Of a stretch of DNA of 64,000 nt, positions 1-15,200 are shown piece by piece. Position numbers and translations under genes: made by a program. A model generated the notes under the pieces. The model was not told the DNA's origin, ran no database searches, and saw only the letters and a program-made list of their open reading frames with translations. Origin of the DNA: Anseranas semipalmata (Eukaryota; Chordata; Aves; Anseriformes; Anseranatidae); NCBI GenBank assembly GCA_013399115.1, contig VXAA01001381.1, positions 9,498 to 73,497 of the forward strand, read 5' to 3'. Every line of letters starts with the position of its first letter. The stretch's first letter is position 1.

Positions 1-102
1 GGGGGGAGCTTTTCTGCCAACTGTTCTCATGAACACCTGTGATCTGACCAGTGCAGAGCACAGAAGTTATATTCCTTTCTGTAGGAGATGACAACTGCAG
101 AC

Positions 103-160
103 AAAAAATAAAAATAAAAATAAAAATAAAAATAAAAACAAAAATAAAAATAAAAAAAAT
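103..160. repeat. A-rich hexanucleotide repeat (AAAAAT)n
   Basis: About nine units of AAAAAT with one T to C change near 139. It is a simple repeat, possibly a decayed poly(A) tail, but no retroelement body is visible beside it. Confidence 0.9.
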
Positions 161-2160
161 CAGCTTTTCTTAGCAGTTTGCAAGAAAGTAGCAAGGAGGT
201 CAAACTGGCTCATAGCAAGTAAATATGTTTTTCCCTTGACTCCATTGTTGACTTGACTTAAAACCGTTGTGTATGGTGTTTAACTGGTGCTTTTATATCC
301 ACTTATACTAGTGTAGTAATTTATTATAGTCATATTTTTGTTAATTATATTTGTAATGTCAAATCTCAAAGTTTGTGCAATTGATTTTATTTTGTTTTCC
401 ATATTCAGGCTATTTTGTTGTAGTCTGGTCAGAGCATCTTTATCTACTGCTATTTTGCTGTTCCCTGGTCTTAAAGATGTTTATCTTGCCTCCGCCTGTA
501 TCTTATTCCTTGTGTGAGTTCTGTTTTACCCTCTCTCTCCCCAGATAGAGAGGAATATTGAATCCTTCTTGATTTAGAGAGGCATATGAAATTCCTGTCA
601 GGAGTCAGAATCCAAGCCAAAATTGCAAAAGGTCATTCATTTTACTCTTGCTCTAATAAAATTTATCATATTTAGCAACCTTATAGTTTAGTCATTAAAT
701 AAAACCCCTAGAGGGAGACATGATCACAGATGGATTATTGTAATTCCCCATCACTCTGTTCTTTTCACAATAGCTGAAGTAATTTCCCTAGGTTACTTTG
801 CGTAGCCTGTTACTTGATAATTGAGCAGTGATAACAATGCTATTGTTTGTAGGTGTCCAGTTCTTTCTTCTTTTAAAATAAGAGTCTTTCTCTGTCTTTT
901 GAAAAAGGTCTCAGCAATGGTGATATAGTAAGGCATCTTGAAAAATTTTCGTCCTGAATAACTACATAGCTCACTAGCATGGCACCCTGACACTCATCCA
1001 GAGTATCTTTGGCTGTGCTCCGCACCAAATAATCTTCATATTTGTGATTGTATTTGTAATACTTCTACTACTAGTTTGAAAGGCATAGCAGTGCACTCTG
1101 AAATGTTTCATTTATCAGTTCTCTGTGTGTTTATGTGAAAAAGATTGTCCTAGCATGCTATATTGTTTGGATGTTGAGAGGGTAATTAACCTATGATATG
1201 ATCCTGCTAATTCAGTTTCCTTATACATAATTTATTGTTTAGAGGTCTCCAGCCATTTTATTTCAAATGCTTTGGGCTTTTCTGACTGCTTTTCTACATG
1301 AATTTCTTTAAACTATCTCACAAAATATTTGTCCTTTACTATATAGTGAAAAATCAATTTTTTATTTTCCTCTTAACAATGAGGATTTTAATATGGTGCT
1401 TAAGTTCTGTTCTTTCAATTTCTCAATTGTTTTGTTATATTTGGGTCCCAAAATTTCACAGAGAAGTTCAAAATGTAAAAATCTAATGCATATTTTACTA
1501 ATGCCAAATGTAATATTGTCCTTCAGATGTGCACGCTTTTTCCTTAGCTTTAAAGAAAAATAGATGCAAAGGCATCCAAAGCTAAGATAAACTCTGCCTA
1601 ATAGCCATAAGTTTTTGAAAAGTTATGCTCAAGATGATGTTTTCATGTCTGTCTCCTTCTCTGGGTTCAGGCCAGTGAAAAAGAAACTGGCTCATTCATA
1701 CCAGATCTCAGGAGATATGGGATCTTTGTTTTAAACTTTCTTAAACCTGGCAATGTACTGGGCGGTTGCTGGTGTGAGGACTGGTGAAGAATCCAATGCT
1801 TTTAGACTAATGCATATGCCAGACAGACTGGACATGCAGTAGAAGGACCTGTAACTGTAGACAACAAACATCTATCCAGAAGCTAAAAATATCAGGGCAC
1901 CTGTGCAAACCTTGTTAAATAAGGTCTTCAAGAAAGATGTGGAGTTGTCTTAATCTCTCTTTAACTGCTGGAGATGAAGGACCAGGTCAAGTGCATGATT
2001 TGCCCCACCAAGGTGGTGTCCAAACTGTTTTTACACTGTGTTTATCACCCTACGTTAGCTGTGAAGGAGGCTCAGGACAACTACTCTCCTAAGCTAGGCA
2101 TGATGCCTGAGGTATCTCAGGAAATGGTATACTCCAGAAGGCACACAGGCTGCTGATAGA

Positions 2161-2182
2161 TTTATTATTATTTATTAGATTA

Positions 2183-2216
<34 letters not shown>

Positions 2217-2224
2217 TATTTTTT
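2161..2224. repeat. Microsatellite (ATT)n
   Basis: A trinucleotide TTA/ATT run, purest between about 2181 and 2217, in intron 1. It is likely length-polymorphic. Confidence 0.93.
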
Positions 2225-2481
2225 CCTTAAATTTTGATTGGAGCTTGATGTGTTGCTGAGACTACCTGTGTTCCCGGTCACTTATCTGCTCAAGGGACTG
2301 TGTCTCACCATGTTTTGTACATGCTGTATGTATCTGAGAGGATGCCAGCAACAGAATTCCCCAACTGTCAGTATTTACTGTAGTATGTTATCCCACAGTG
2401 GTATGAAGTGGTTCCAAGCACCTACTGCATGCCCCCTGCAGACTGCAAGAGTCAGTGCTGGGAAGAAGCTTTCTGAAAAAG

Positions 2482-2512
2482 GGATGGCTATTTTCTTGGA
2501 TGGCTATTTTCC
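2482..2512. repeat. Short tandem duplication, period 16 bp
   Basis: GGATGGCTATTTTC starts at 2482 and again at 2498 in direct orientation. Confidence 0.85.
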
Positions 2513-5310
2513 AACAGAGGCAAAGTTTAGACTTTATTTTATACTGTCCGTTTTTATTTTTGTTTTTATTATATTTCTGGGGTTTGCTTCCATGTTTCCC
2601 ACATTTACTTTGCTGGTATTTAGCTGTGAGAAATTCTTAAATTTTAAGGTGAAACTTTATATGATCCACTAAATCTGAAAAAAAATACTTAATTGTTTTC
2701 CAGTTCATCAGTCAAATCACTGAGGAGAAAAGGAAAGGAAATATTAATGTCCAGGGCTGTGGCAAGCCTGATATTCCACTGTAAGACAGTTAAGGCTGTT
2801 ACTATAAACCTGCTGTAGTGCAGAAGAGCACTCAACTGCTTAATCATATAATTTATATTTTCTACTTTGATTTTTATTTTATCTAAATAATCTCAGTGGT
2901 CTCTTTGTTTCTGACTTTCACTTTGATTCATATCTTTTATCTATATAAATATTTCATGCTGGATTTGATTAATCAAAGAGATAATGAGAAATAATTTTTC
3001 CTTTGTTTTTAAATTGCTATTAATTCAGAACCAAACTTTCCCTTTGCATCAGCATTACAGGAATGGTATTTAGTTTATGAATTTGACAGGGTAAACAATT
3101 TAATATAAGTACGAAGTAATTGTTAAGAGATGTTTTCCTAATATTTTTGAATATGTCGAGTTGTCTGTCACCCAAATGTACCTTAGTTCTTTCATGAAGA
3201 TATAACTGGGGCTTTAAGTGGTTAATTACAGAAAGAAGGCTGTAGAAAAAATTGAAGAATAAAGAGCAAGCTGTAAAAATCACAAATGTGTTATTTGAAC
3301 TTACTAAAACTAGAAAGAGAATACGATGAAAAGGAAATGTACGACACTAAGCTGTTCTAATATGTTCTGGCATGCAGTTGTAAAAATATATATATTTTTT
3401 TATGTTACATCCAAACTCTGAGAAAGTTTTCGCTTTTGGAGCCATTACAGTAAGGATTCTTAAATGTGATGCAGTCTGGAGGGGATATAAACAAAGAACG
3501 GTGGAGGAAGGAAAGAGCATGATCTCCCTTGGACTGACAGTTTCACAGTTTGCTTTTGCGTGTTGTCTTTCATCTGTGTTGCAGCTGGTGCTGATCCCTC
3601 CAGGACATGAGATCCTACACAGAACAAGCCCAAGCCTGACCCAGTATGGTAGTGTGTGTAACATCTTCCCTCTTGTGTCTCAGTGACACCTCTTTCAACC
3701 CACTAAAAAGGAGGATTATGAAGAAATAGTTTCAGTCTATTTTGTCTTGCGCAACATACAAAGAAGCCTTGGCAAGTGACACCCTTGTAGGCAGAAATAT
3801 CGGAAGTTATTTGCTAGGCTCTTATCCAAGACCTTCAAATTCACAACATCGGTACATGTAGGTGTTACAGTGTCCTGGAGACCTAAGGAAGGAGTGACAT
3901 TACTAGATTAGAGTAAAGGTAACCTCTGCACTAACCAAAAAAGCCAGTCTAGTCTCAGTCATGCCAATAGGTACAGGTATAGCAAGCACAAAGCCCAGTC
4001 TAGATCTTTATACCTATGTCTGTCCAGTCTGGTTAGGTCTACCCAGACTAGCTGTCTACACAGCGCTTGGTCTTACTTCTTGTTTCTGAGTGCGATCGAC
4101 TTGCAGCCCCACTGGCCAACTTGTCTTGAAATAAGCCAGTTTACTTGACAAGAGACTTCTCAAGTGCTAAAATAAATTTTGTATCCAGCTGACACGTTCA
4201 GCACTTTGCTAGGCAGAACGCAGCAGTGCTGACCCTCCTGAAAAGGAGGAGAAATTTCTTTGGCTATCATACTTTGTCAGTTCTCCTTATCACTTCAAGT
4301 AGCTGAGTCTAGGAAATTTTGACTGAACTTGCAAAAAATACATCCCTCCTTCCCATTCATGTTGTATGAATAAGATTATGGTATCTATTTAACCTAAGAT
4401 TCGAGAAGTGTCTCTTGCCCTGTGTCTATTGATCTGATAAACTCTTTATGTGCTCCTCTAACCACATAGATAAGGGCAAAGGTCTTCACTTCATTGCCCT
4501 GAAAAAATGTTTACAGGTGCAGACTGTTTGTCACCTTGTCATTTCAGTTGGGGCACCCACTGAGTTCTGCTGAAATGCAGGCTTCCTCCTGTTTTCCTCA
4601 GGTATCATTGGTTTCAGTAATAAATAAATCTTATTCTGGAGGAATCTTTGACTTTCCTTCCCTTGGACTGCTAATTGATGTCATCCATTCCCAAGTGCTG
4701 ATATTTCTCTGTCCAGGCCAAGTGTAATCAGACTCCAATGCAACTCATTTGAGGTCTGTCTTAAAGGTGTTGTGGGGTCCATTCCTGCAGAGCAGGCTTT
4801 GGGGAAGGGCCTATGCCTGTTTGCTTGGGCACTTGCCATTTTAGCCATTGTCCTGGAGACAAAACACTTTACAAGCCTTGTTTTCAGAGCAGTATTTATG
4901 TAGTTAGTAGAACCAGTCTGATATTTTTTTCCCCTGTCTATTCTTACCTTTCTTTTCGTTCATTAGTATTTCTATTCATTCTTTTATAGCTCTAACTTTC
5001 ATCAGATTTCCCTACCTCTCTCCCTTGTAACTTTTAGTCTGAGCTTGCTGCTGCTTACTGTAAAATAGTGTTTAATTGGATTGCATTTTACCATTAAGTA
5101 ACATATAATTACATATCGTCTTTGACTTGTCTCAGTTTCAATTAGGTTTTGATATATCACTTGTTCTGTTATTTAGCTATTCACTTTCTTCCTATGGAAA
5201 ATTGCAGAGAAATATCTTCTTAATAAAAGATACCAAAATCCCATTTTTGCTGTTGAATGTATCCAAGTAGCTTACGCATTGTTTTCCGCTACAAAACACA
5301 TCTGGGTTGT

Positions 5311-5345
5311 CAGCATTGTGTATATGTGTGTATGTGTGTGTATTA
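5311..5345. repeat. Imperfect GT/AT dinucleotide tract
   Basis: Alternating purine-pyrimidine sequence of GTGTATATGTGTGTATGTGT type, interrupted by A residues. Confidence 0.8.
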
Positions 5346-7428
5346 TAGCACTGCAGTTATTTTCCAGGGATCTTAGTATGTTTGTGTCTGCCATTAAGAT
5401 GAACGTGTACCAGATGCTTCTTTAAAATGAAGCACTATTGTATAGGCTGATGGATGGGAAGTTTGTCAAAAATAGTGAAAGCTTCTAGCTTTCCAGCTTT
5501 CAGGTGGAAAAATTCATTGTTATGTGCTGATAGTATGAACCTCTAGTTTGGCTGTGCTGCATTTCGATTAGAAAGTTAGATTCCATGGAAGTGTCAAACA
5601 TAGTTCCTGATATTCTGTATTTTTATGGCAGTTGCAATTTGGAATTCACCTCTTCATTCTTGGCCAGCAAATCTACAGTTTTTATATGAATGTTTGTTGA
5701 GAAGCAGTATAGCATAAAAGTTGGCCAATGTGAACAGTATTTATTACCTCTATGTGAACACCTTGTTGGCCAATGAAAATTAAAATGCCCAGTTGATTAT
5801 TTCCCTTGTATTTGTAGAGAATAGCTTGTACAACTGATGAACAATGCAATTTTTTTTTTTAGTTCTCTATTATGTTACCAACAATACTGTTCTCTGCTTC
5901 AAAGTACAACTATAATTAGAAATGTATTATGTAAAAGTGGCACCGTCTTATTCAGCTGTGCTTCCTCTTGTGCTTAGTCCTATTATACGTCTTTTTGCTT
6001 TCCAGAAACCCAAGTTTCTACTAGAGCTGAGCCAACTTGGAAGAGGTTGTTTCTTGCAAGGGACTTATTCTGAACTAGCACCTATCTCATCTGTATGCAG
6101 GGATTTGTTGGCTCCAGTGCTTGAAATTTCTTCTGGCTTAAATCTCTAAGTGCCTTTCATACTGTTATGAGATGTCCTTTTATTTGGCTGCCTTCTGCAG
6201 TGAGTTATCTTTCCCTATTGCTCTGGGAAAGTCTCTCCTACTTTCTTTCTAGGGACTCCCAGACCCAGTCCCAGCCTCTTTTGAGATGGACTCTGCTGGC
6301 AGTCAATACCAAGAAGATGACATTTAGAAAAGAATCTCTTCCCACCTTATGTCTCCTTCGCTCAAACTGTCTGGAGAGAGAAGGAGAAAATAGTCCATTT
6401 TGTGCTCCAAGCTATTATAAAACTAAGTGGCAGAGGTAGACAATGCACTTCATGACCTCATGTTGGGATTGCCAGTTATTTCTGGAGGACAATAGTACCC
6501 ATCTTGTGCAAATGAAGACTAGCCCTGAAATCTGTCTCGTTGATGCTTACTTGGGCCTGATGCATTCTAATCACTTTCTCAAAAACATACTTCTTACTTG
6601 ACGCGCATGAGAAAATCATGTCAGAATCTACTGTAGATTCAAGATATTGTGAAATATGCAAGTTTCTGCATTTATTTCAAGCAAAATTGGAGGTTTTTAT
6701 GGTGAGCTGTGTATACAAATATACAGTAGGGTGGTATTATTGGTAATGTCTCTTACTGTTTATTGAAAAACAAAAACCTGGGCTTATGCTGATATGCTTT
6801 TCTCAAGCAGAAGAGCATTAGGAAGGCATTTCAGATGAAATGTCGGGGTATCTTCAAGCTGTCTGAAGCTTTCAAACCAACTGAATAAAAGCTGAATAGC
6901 CCATGGAGGAAGTGTTCAGAAGAAAGAGGGCTAATCTTGTGTTCTGTCCAATATTGATGTTTTTCAGTGTGACAGAATCTGCTGTTTATGGTTGGGAGGG
7001 GGACTACAGTCAGACAGATGGCAGGACCACCGTTACCATAAGTGTGCTTTGTACTTAAGTTTTGACATCCCTGTTAGAAAGACCTGGCCAATTATGTAAT
7101 GTATCTATTAAGGTGTATCTGTATTAAATATAGGTACGTATTGGAAGTTTCATGGAAACTAGATTTTTACTGGCCTTGCAAAGAATGCTGCATCAGCAAA
7201 TGCAAAAGTGATCAGATGTATTTCAGTTCACAGTACAAAGTAAGAGATTTCCCATTCTATTTTTGGATCCAAACCACTTTCTGTGTTTAATCCAGTGATA
7301 TTTTCTCCTAAAATGAGAAAGATTTATTAGTTTGCATTAGGATCCAAATATTTTGATTAACTTCCCTAGGCATCATAAATGTTTACATTTGATGTTGTGG
7401 CTGGTAACAATGAAGTTGTTTTGTGTAG

Positions 7429-7878
<450 letters not shown>

Positions 7879-9501
7879 TAGCAGCAGTTGTGAATCAAAG
7901 GAGATGGGCCAGAATGGTTATCTTTGAACCCCTCAAAATATTAAGTGAAGTAGTGTATTCTTCCATCTCCTCTCTTCCTGATTTGATTTTATTTTGGTGG
8001 TGAAAATTTAGTTTTCCAAAGATCATAATCAGCTGAGTTTCTGGACAAGTATAAGGAAAAATGAACCAATAATGAAATCATTAGTCAGACCATGCTTACT
8101 CATTAAAAAGCTATGAGAGAAAAGGATGTAGTCTTTGGATTTTGTATAGCAGTTGGAAAAAAAGTGAAATGCTTGCCTAATCACATCCCTTCTTAGTTTG
8201 TGCAGACTGGGTCAGCCAGTAGAGAATTAAAGAGGGATCAAAATCAGGCCTTTTGTTACAACACATAAGCACATGATTGCATACTTTTTGAAGGTTTTGT
8301 CTACCCACTTCACCTAATTAAAATATTCAAACAAACAAACAAAAGCTAGTCTGGAAACTGACCCTTGTCTAATGCAAATCCTCATAGCCTTTTTTGTTAG
8401 TGGAGCTGTGATAGTCTTTTCTCAGAAGAAAAGTATCTTTCCTTTGGAGATGTGCCGTCACAGGATTTATGTAGGGAAAATTGTGAACAGTTACCAAGTA
8501 GACTTGACTTCATCCCTCTTTTTAGGTAAAAGAATTTATGCTGCTCTTCTTAAAATAAACTAACATTCAGAGATTTGTAGTTTGTAGACAATTAGAAGGC
8601 AAGACTGAAAAACAGATTGCCAAGAAATTAATTTGTTTTAGTCAAATTTTAGTCTAAAACAGTGCTGTTGGCTGTAGTTTCCCATCCCTCACAAGAAGTG
8701 CCTATGAGAAGCAAGTCCACATGTTACATATATATGTAATTTCTATAATGGTTTATGCTTCTGAAAATGCTTCATTGTCCACAGATCAAAAAAGTTTGAA
8801 AACCACTGATGCACAAGAATATATAGTAACCAATTTAGGTTTGGAACTTGGTTCTGTTCATTGTACTTTTGTTTTTTGTTTAATGGATTTGTGGGCACAG
8901 CATCTGGCAGAATTATATTTAGAAATAACACAATATTTGTTGTCCTTTGTGGATTTGTTAATGTATCCCAATTTTGTATTTTTGGGGTACAATTTTTTTC
9001 CAGTATTAGTTTCAAATTTTTCTGTTTCTCAGATAAACTAGTGTGATGATGTAAAGAATGCTAAAACTCACAACTTTGTTAGCTAAGGTTCAGAACTAAT
9101 ACTCATTCAGATGTAAAAGCATAGGATGTAGGTGACAGGATGTGGTTATGTCCATTGCTCAGCCTTGACCCATTTATCCATGGAACTCAAAAAGAAGTCC
9201 CCCTGTCCTGCTTGAGAAATAAACCTCCCAGATGGAAGCAGGGCATGCAAAAAGTCTTTGCAATAGGTGCAATAACAACTGTTTTTGGCCAAGTCATAAA
9301 TGCCTTTTTTTAACACCCTTTCCTCCCATTTTTAGCCTCTTACCCTTTATCCATTAATTTAATTGAGTTGTTGATTTATATGGATAATTTGAGGCTTGGA
9401 TAACAGGTCAAGTCCCCTTCCTTCCTATGAACCAATATTGTGTGCCAGAGCTGTTGTGCCTGATAGCAGACAATAGCTATTAGTGAGTCTTTCTTGGAGA
9501 C

Positions 9502-9559
9502 TTTTTCTAGGAATATACTAGCAATCACAGAATTTTTCTAGGAATATACTAGCAATCAG
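9502..9559. repeat. Tandem duplication, period 31 bp
   Basis: The block TTTTTCTAGGAATATACTAG followed by CAATCA appears twice in direct orientation, beginning at 9502 and 9533. The copies are identical over about 27 bases. It looks like a recent local slippage duplication in intron 2. Confidence 0.9.
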
Positions 9560-11930
9560 TGGAGCATCCGTCTGTAGCACAGTCATGCAAAGACTGATAC
9601 AGCTCTGCCCCTTCTCAGTCAGCTTGAGAAAGCCTGAAGCTAACTTACGTGCTTCCCCAAGAATATGGGTAGCAGATATAAGGGTTCAAACTTGCTGATG
9701 GTTGTATTTGTGTTTTTGCATATAATTTTGCATATAATGTCCTCCCTTCCCCACCCCACCCCCCAAAAAATCCAATCAACCAACCAACCAAAAAACTGAA
9801 AGAGACAAACCCATATCTAGAAATCCAAACTCAGTCCTCCTCCAGGCCAATCTCACAAGGGAATAAAGGTACATACCTCCATTTCACCTTCAAGCTTTTC
9901 TGTGCAATCATGGCAGGGAATTGTTTATTTATTTATTTTAGCAAAGACTGAAATTCTCATATAAATTCATGTCTCAGGGAACTGTGATTTTCAAAACAAT
10001 CAGCAAATCATTCATGGTAGCTGGCAAACTGTGATCTGGAAATAACTGAGGGGCCTCTGAAATCACAATAATGTAAACTTCCCAAACAAAGAAATGAACG
10101 ATAAACCTCTCTCCAGTTTTTTGTGCCACAGAGATGGTTTCTGTGTTTGCTTATTGAAATGATCAACTGAGTGGTAAGCTTTAAAATAATATGGCAGATT
10201 TTCAAAATGGCCAACAGTTCTGAAAAAATAAATCTTTAGCAGTGTGTTAGGATATTGCTGCTAAAAAAGCCTTCAGTAAATCATCAGTTCAGCAAGGGTG
10301 TGTTTATATCAGGATTAAGAAATTTAACCTTTTGTTTTAAAAAAAAATGTTGACTTCTTTGTTTGTTTGTTTAAATGAGTGTTCTGTCATCACAGAAGAT
10401 GGATTTGTCTTGATTTTTTTTTTTTAAATATTTAATTTATCATTACATTTATTTACCTTTGGTTAGAGTTCCTAACTGCTACATTGCTACAGTCTTGTTT
10501 GGGGTTGAGTTAGGGATGGAGAACTTCAGTCTTCCTTTTCACAATGGTGGCACAGGTCCTGAAAACTTCTTACTGTTTGCGTTTGTGAAAAATGCAGTTA
10601 CATTTCACTACACTGATTTTTTTTTTTTTTTTAAAGACATTGAGTGGGGATGACCTTTAAAAATTCCAGTGCTCCTGGTGTATGGAAATATGTGCACAAA
10701 CAGTGGAAAGCCTTTATTGGCTCTTCATTCTAGAACGAATGTGGTTAAATGTAATGGGTAGAGCTTGGTGTGTGTTTGTGGGCAGGGTATGTGGGCAAGA
10801 AATGCCACTGTAACATGTCAGTTCAGCATTGCTGACAGGGTTACATTGCTGCACTGGGATTGTTCTTGCCAATAATTCCTACCTTCAGACATATACATGC
10901 CTCAGATACACGTGTCATTTTACAGTACATTCACCCCTATTTTCATTGAAACTGTTCCTCACTTCACCACTACCTCAAGATGCATAATTATGTTGGCTGT
11001 AGCGATTTCTTTTCTTGCACCTTGACCTTATGATACTGTGGAGCTCCTACATTACTGCTTGTCCTTCCTGTCCTACCCACTTACTACTACTTGCAGTAGA
11101 TAACATCTGTTTCTTCTCTGCTCTACCTTCTTCTCTGTTAACTGTTACTTACAGGATTTTCACCCCTCCTTCTTCATTGCATTCAGTGTCAGAGTTTTCC
11201 TTCTTTCCATTCTTCTATCCAATGCAACTTCATCTCATCCCAGCAGTACTAGTTTGGTGTGAAGAATTTGTCCTGTTCTTTTTTCTCTTTGGCTATTAAA
11301 TTAATTCTTCCATTTGCTAGTCAAATCACATCCTGGATCTCAGTGCTCTCAACACTGTTATTTAAAACAACTCCCAAACTCAGTTTCTGTTCTCTTATCA
11401 CTGACTTATTTCTTTCAGTGCTGGTCAATTGAATGCAGTTCTTACCTTACCTGCTATCATTTCTCTGTGTCTCTGAAACACTTTGTTTTTTCTCTGGCTG
11501 TCACCTCCATCAATTTTCTCCTTCGGTTCTCACTTCTTCAAAATCCTAAATGACACTGACCTTCTCTTCTACCCTTTGGATGCCTTATTCACCCACAGTA
11601 GTTGCATGTAATTTGTACACTTTGATAGAGCTGAAAACAATTTATGATGGGAAATGTGCCATGAGAAATGAGACAAGCAACAGAAGACTTAACATGATTT
11701 ACCCATATAAATATGGAGTTCCTGCAAAATGCTTCATCCTTGCTCCCAGAATTAGGTAGGGGAAGGAACACAGAAACATGGTGAAATGCAGATTTTGAGT
11801 AAAAGCAAAGATCTGGGAATGTTTTTGTATTAATTTGCAGTCAACCTTGCAAAACTATCATTTAAGATAAAAAAGTCACAACCTGAATAACCTTCCTGGG
11901 GGAATTTTGTGAATCTAACCTTAGAATTAG

Positions 11931-12221
<291 letters not shown>

Positions 12222-15200
12222 TAATGTTTACTTTGAGTCGATTATAGCTGAATGGTATGTCATCCGTGCAGTAACATATTTCATGTTAGTGTTGCTGCAT
12301 CCTTATGATTGTGTGTGACATGAAGGTTTTAGACAGCCCTGCTTGTTCTACCATGCTTGAGGGGAAAATAACATGTTTTTTTTTTTGCCTTATACCAGAC
12401 ATAAAATCAACTTCCTGGTACTGTGGCAATAGGTTCATGTTTTAACTTTGATAAGGGACACCTACTACGTGGCAAAGAAATTTGGCTGTCATAAAACGTG
12501 TTGAGTTGTAATTGTTTTTCAGTAGTAATGTTGATCATGGAATAGAAGAAATCCTGCATCTAAATTTTGTTTGTTTATGTTTAAGTGTGGTATGTAATCG
12601 ATATTCATACTTTTGTAATGTTTTTGTCTCAAATATCTTCATAGATATCTTCATGGAGGCTTAAGCACACTGTAAACTATGCTGTAAGACAAACATAGTG
12701 AAGTTAAACAATCTATTCTAAAAGTTATATGCATTAATCTATTTATTGCCAATGTGAGGAAGCGTGAGGTATAGGACAGAAAGTACGGGGATTTCAAGCA
12801 AAGAATTGCCAATATTTTAAAGCATAAACATTTTAAGAAATTCATAGGAGACTGTATATATACATAAAAAAATATATTCAGTATGGTACATATCTAAATT
12901 ATATATTACACACAGTGCTTCTGTTGTTATAAATACAAATGATTTACATGTGCAGGAATTTGAAATATATTGTTCCAGGGTAATGCATAAGTTGAATGTT
13001 GCTACAGAGTATATTGTAAATTTAAGAATGTGTTTGTGTTTATGATCCTACAATGTGTGGAAATGCTTTTGCACTTCTCAGTAAATTAATAACCTTTCCT
13101 TTCTGGCAAATTTGACATTGATGGAAATATTTATTTCTCTATGACTCATGTTCTAGATTTTATTTCTCTGTGTAGTTGATTCCTTGCATAAGCTTGCTTG
13201 CTTATTTATTTATTTAGAAATATTCCAAATAGCTCTCTAAAGATATGGTAGCTATTTAAGTATGATAAAATTCATGATTAGTTGTCCTTTACTATTGCCA
13301 CACTGTTTAAGCTTGGCAAATCCACTTCACTGTTACGTTCCTGGATTTTAGTCTGGCATATGATTTTCATCACTGGGCAACAAACATGAACGTATCTCCA
13401 GAAACAGGTTTGTAATATCTGAATTTTAGGACTCACCAATACAACAGCTCAACCAATATAGTAAGGTTGTAGTGAATACACTAATAAGGTTTCCATTATT
13501 CTGCTTATAATGATACAGAACTATGATTAAGGTTATCTAATACAGCAGTGGATGGATGTGTTTCCTTTGCTTCGTTTTAAAATAGGCTAATAGATGATGC
13601 ATATACAACTGTACATGAGAGTATTGGTTGAAGGAAAAGAATGTGTATACCTACATAGTTAACTGCCTTGGTTTTTTTTTTTTTAATGTTTATTCATTCT
13701 GTGTTATAAAAAAACATATATATTTTCTCTTCAGGAATCAGAAATAGGGCACACAGGTCTCTGTAACCCCCTCTTTAGGGAAGAAAGTGTGGCATTTCTG
13801 CAGACCATCATGACTGCTATGTTAAGATAATTTAATTCTAGTTAGTCTAGCTCAATTTTATCCTTCACACTAAAGTTTGAAAGGGTTAAAAGTGCATAAT
13901 AACGTTTAACTATGTGGACCTAAATTTAGTCTTTTTATTTTCCTTAATACCACTTCTGATTTTGGTTGACTATGCTACAGTCATTTGAAATCTATTACAA
14001 ATTTCAACACTTAAAAAGCAGTTTCTAATTATCTCACCATCCCTTAGTTTGAGAGTTAGAAATCTAAATAGAGATAAAATAAAATTCATTAAAACCAATG
14101 CTACTAAAAATCTCTGTTTAACATATTGGATCACATCATGGAAGAGATTTAGTTTCAGAGATGAAATCACAGGTTAGATTACAGGTTGATGCTATCTGTC
14201 ATGCAAGGGCAAAAGTGAGACAGAAAAACATTGCTGCAGTTTAACCAAAATGATTACAAGATTTGTTCGTTCACCACTTGCACTCTTTAAATGCAGCTTA
14301 ATAGTGAGAGCATTTAAAAATGAGAGCCCACGTGTTTTATAAAACAATTGCCTTGAGTTTTACCCACAATCAATTTTGCAATAATCTGGCCGTGAACTCA
14401 AATGGTAGATATTGATCAAGCTTGTCTTCTTAGAATGCCAGTGCTGATGAATGGCATGCAAGACATAACACAGCTATTGAGCTGTTTTCCACTAATGATC
14501 AGTATTCTGAGGAAATGCATATGTCTGCTTATACAATCATTATCATCATGTTTTTTTTTCAGTGGGGAAGATCCATAGGTAGGTGGTCCAACAGAGAAAC
14601 TTTTCTTCTCAAAGGTCTAAGTCCCAATGCAATACTTCCAAGTATAATTTAGAGTAAATATTTCATATACCTGTCTATTTGTAGTCCCATTCTGACTACT
14701 AGGGTGGAGAGAAAGATATTTTTGAACCAGAATCTTTTCTTTAAGCTATTATTTACTGTTTTAGATATCATTCTTCTTTCTATGCAAATTGAACATTTTA
14801 AAGAAAAAAGCAAAGTGTTTCTACTTCTTTACTGTAAAAAAAAAAAAATCTAGCTTTTACAAAGAGCCTTTTAGATGCATATTCGTTGATTAAGACTTTT
14901 TTTTTTTTTTTCCCTGTTACAGAACTGTATTATCCTGGACATATCTGCTTTTGTTCTGTATGCTTAGTTATCAGAACAGAGAACAGTGAAGTACATAGTA
15001 ATCAAAGTATGTAATAAAAATATCTGAGCAAAAGCATCCTCTGTTACCTGGCTGTTATAGTATGTCATGCCTCCAGATTATTGTAAAGTAATTGAGGGTT
15101 GAAACCTACTAAGACATATTACTAAAGCATTTCCAAGGAGTGTCCAGATAGGTCAGGCTCCTTGTTCAATAAAAGGGAAGATACCTATGTCTGAAGCTGG

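Noticed and set aside
2238..2672. A 144-codon open frame with hydrophobic C-terminal half in intron 1.
   Set aside because: It starts with TTG, has no recognisable domain or splice borders, and the hydrophobic part comes from T-rich DNA.
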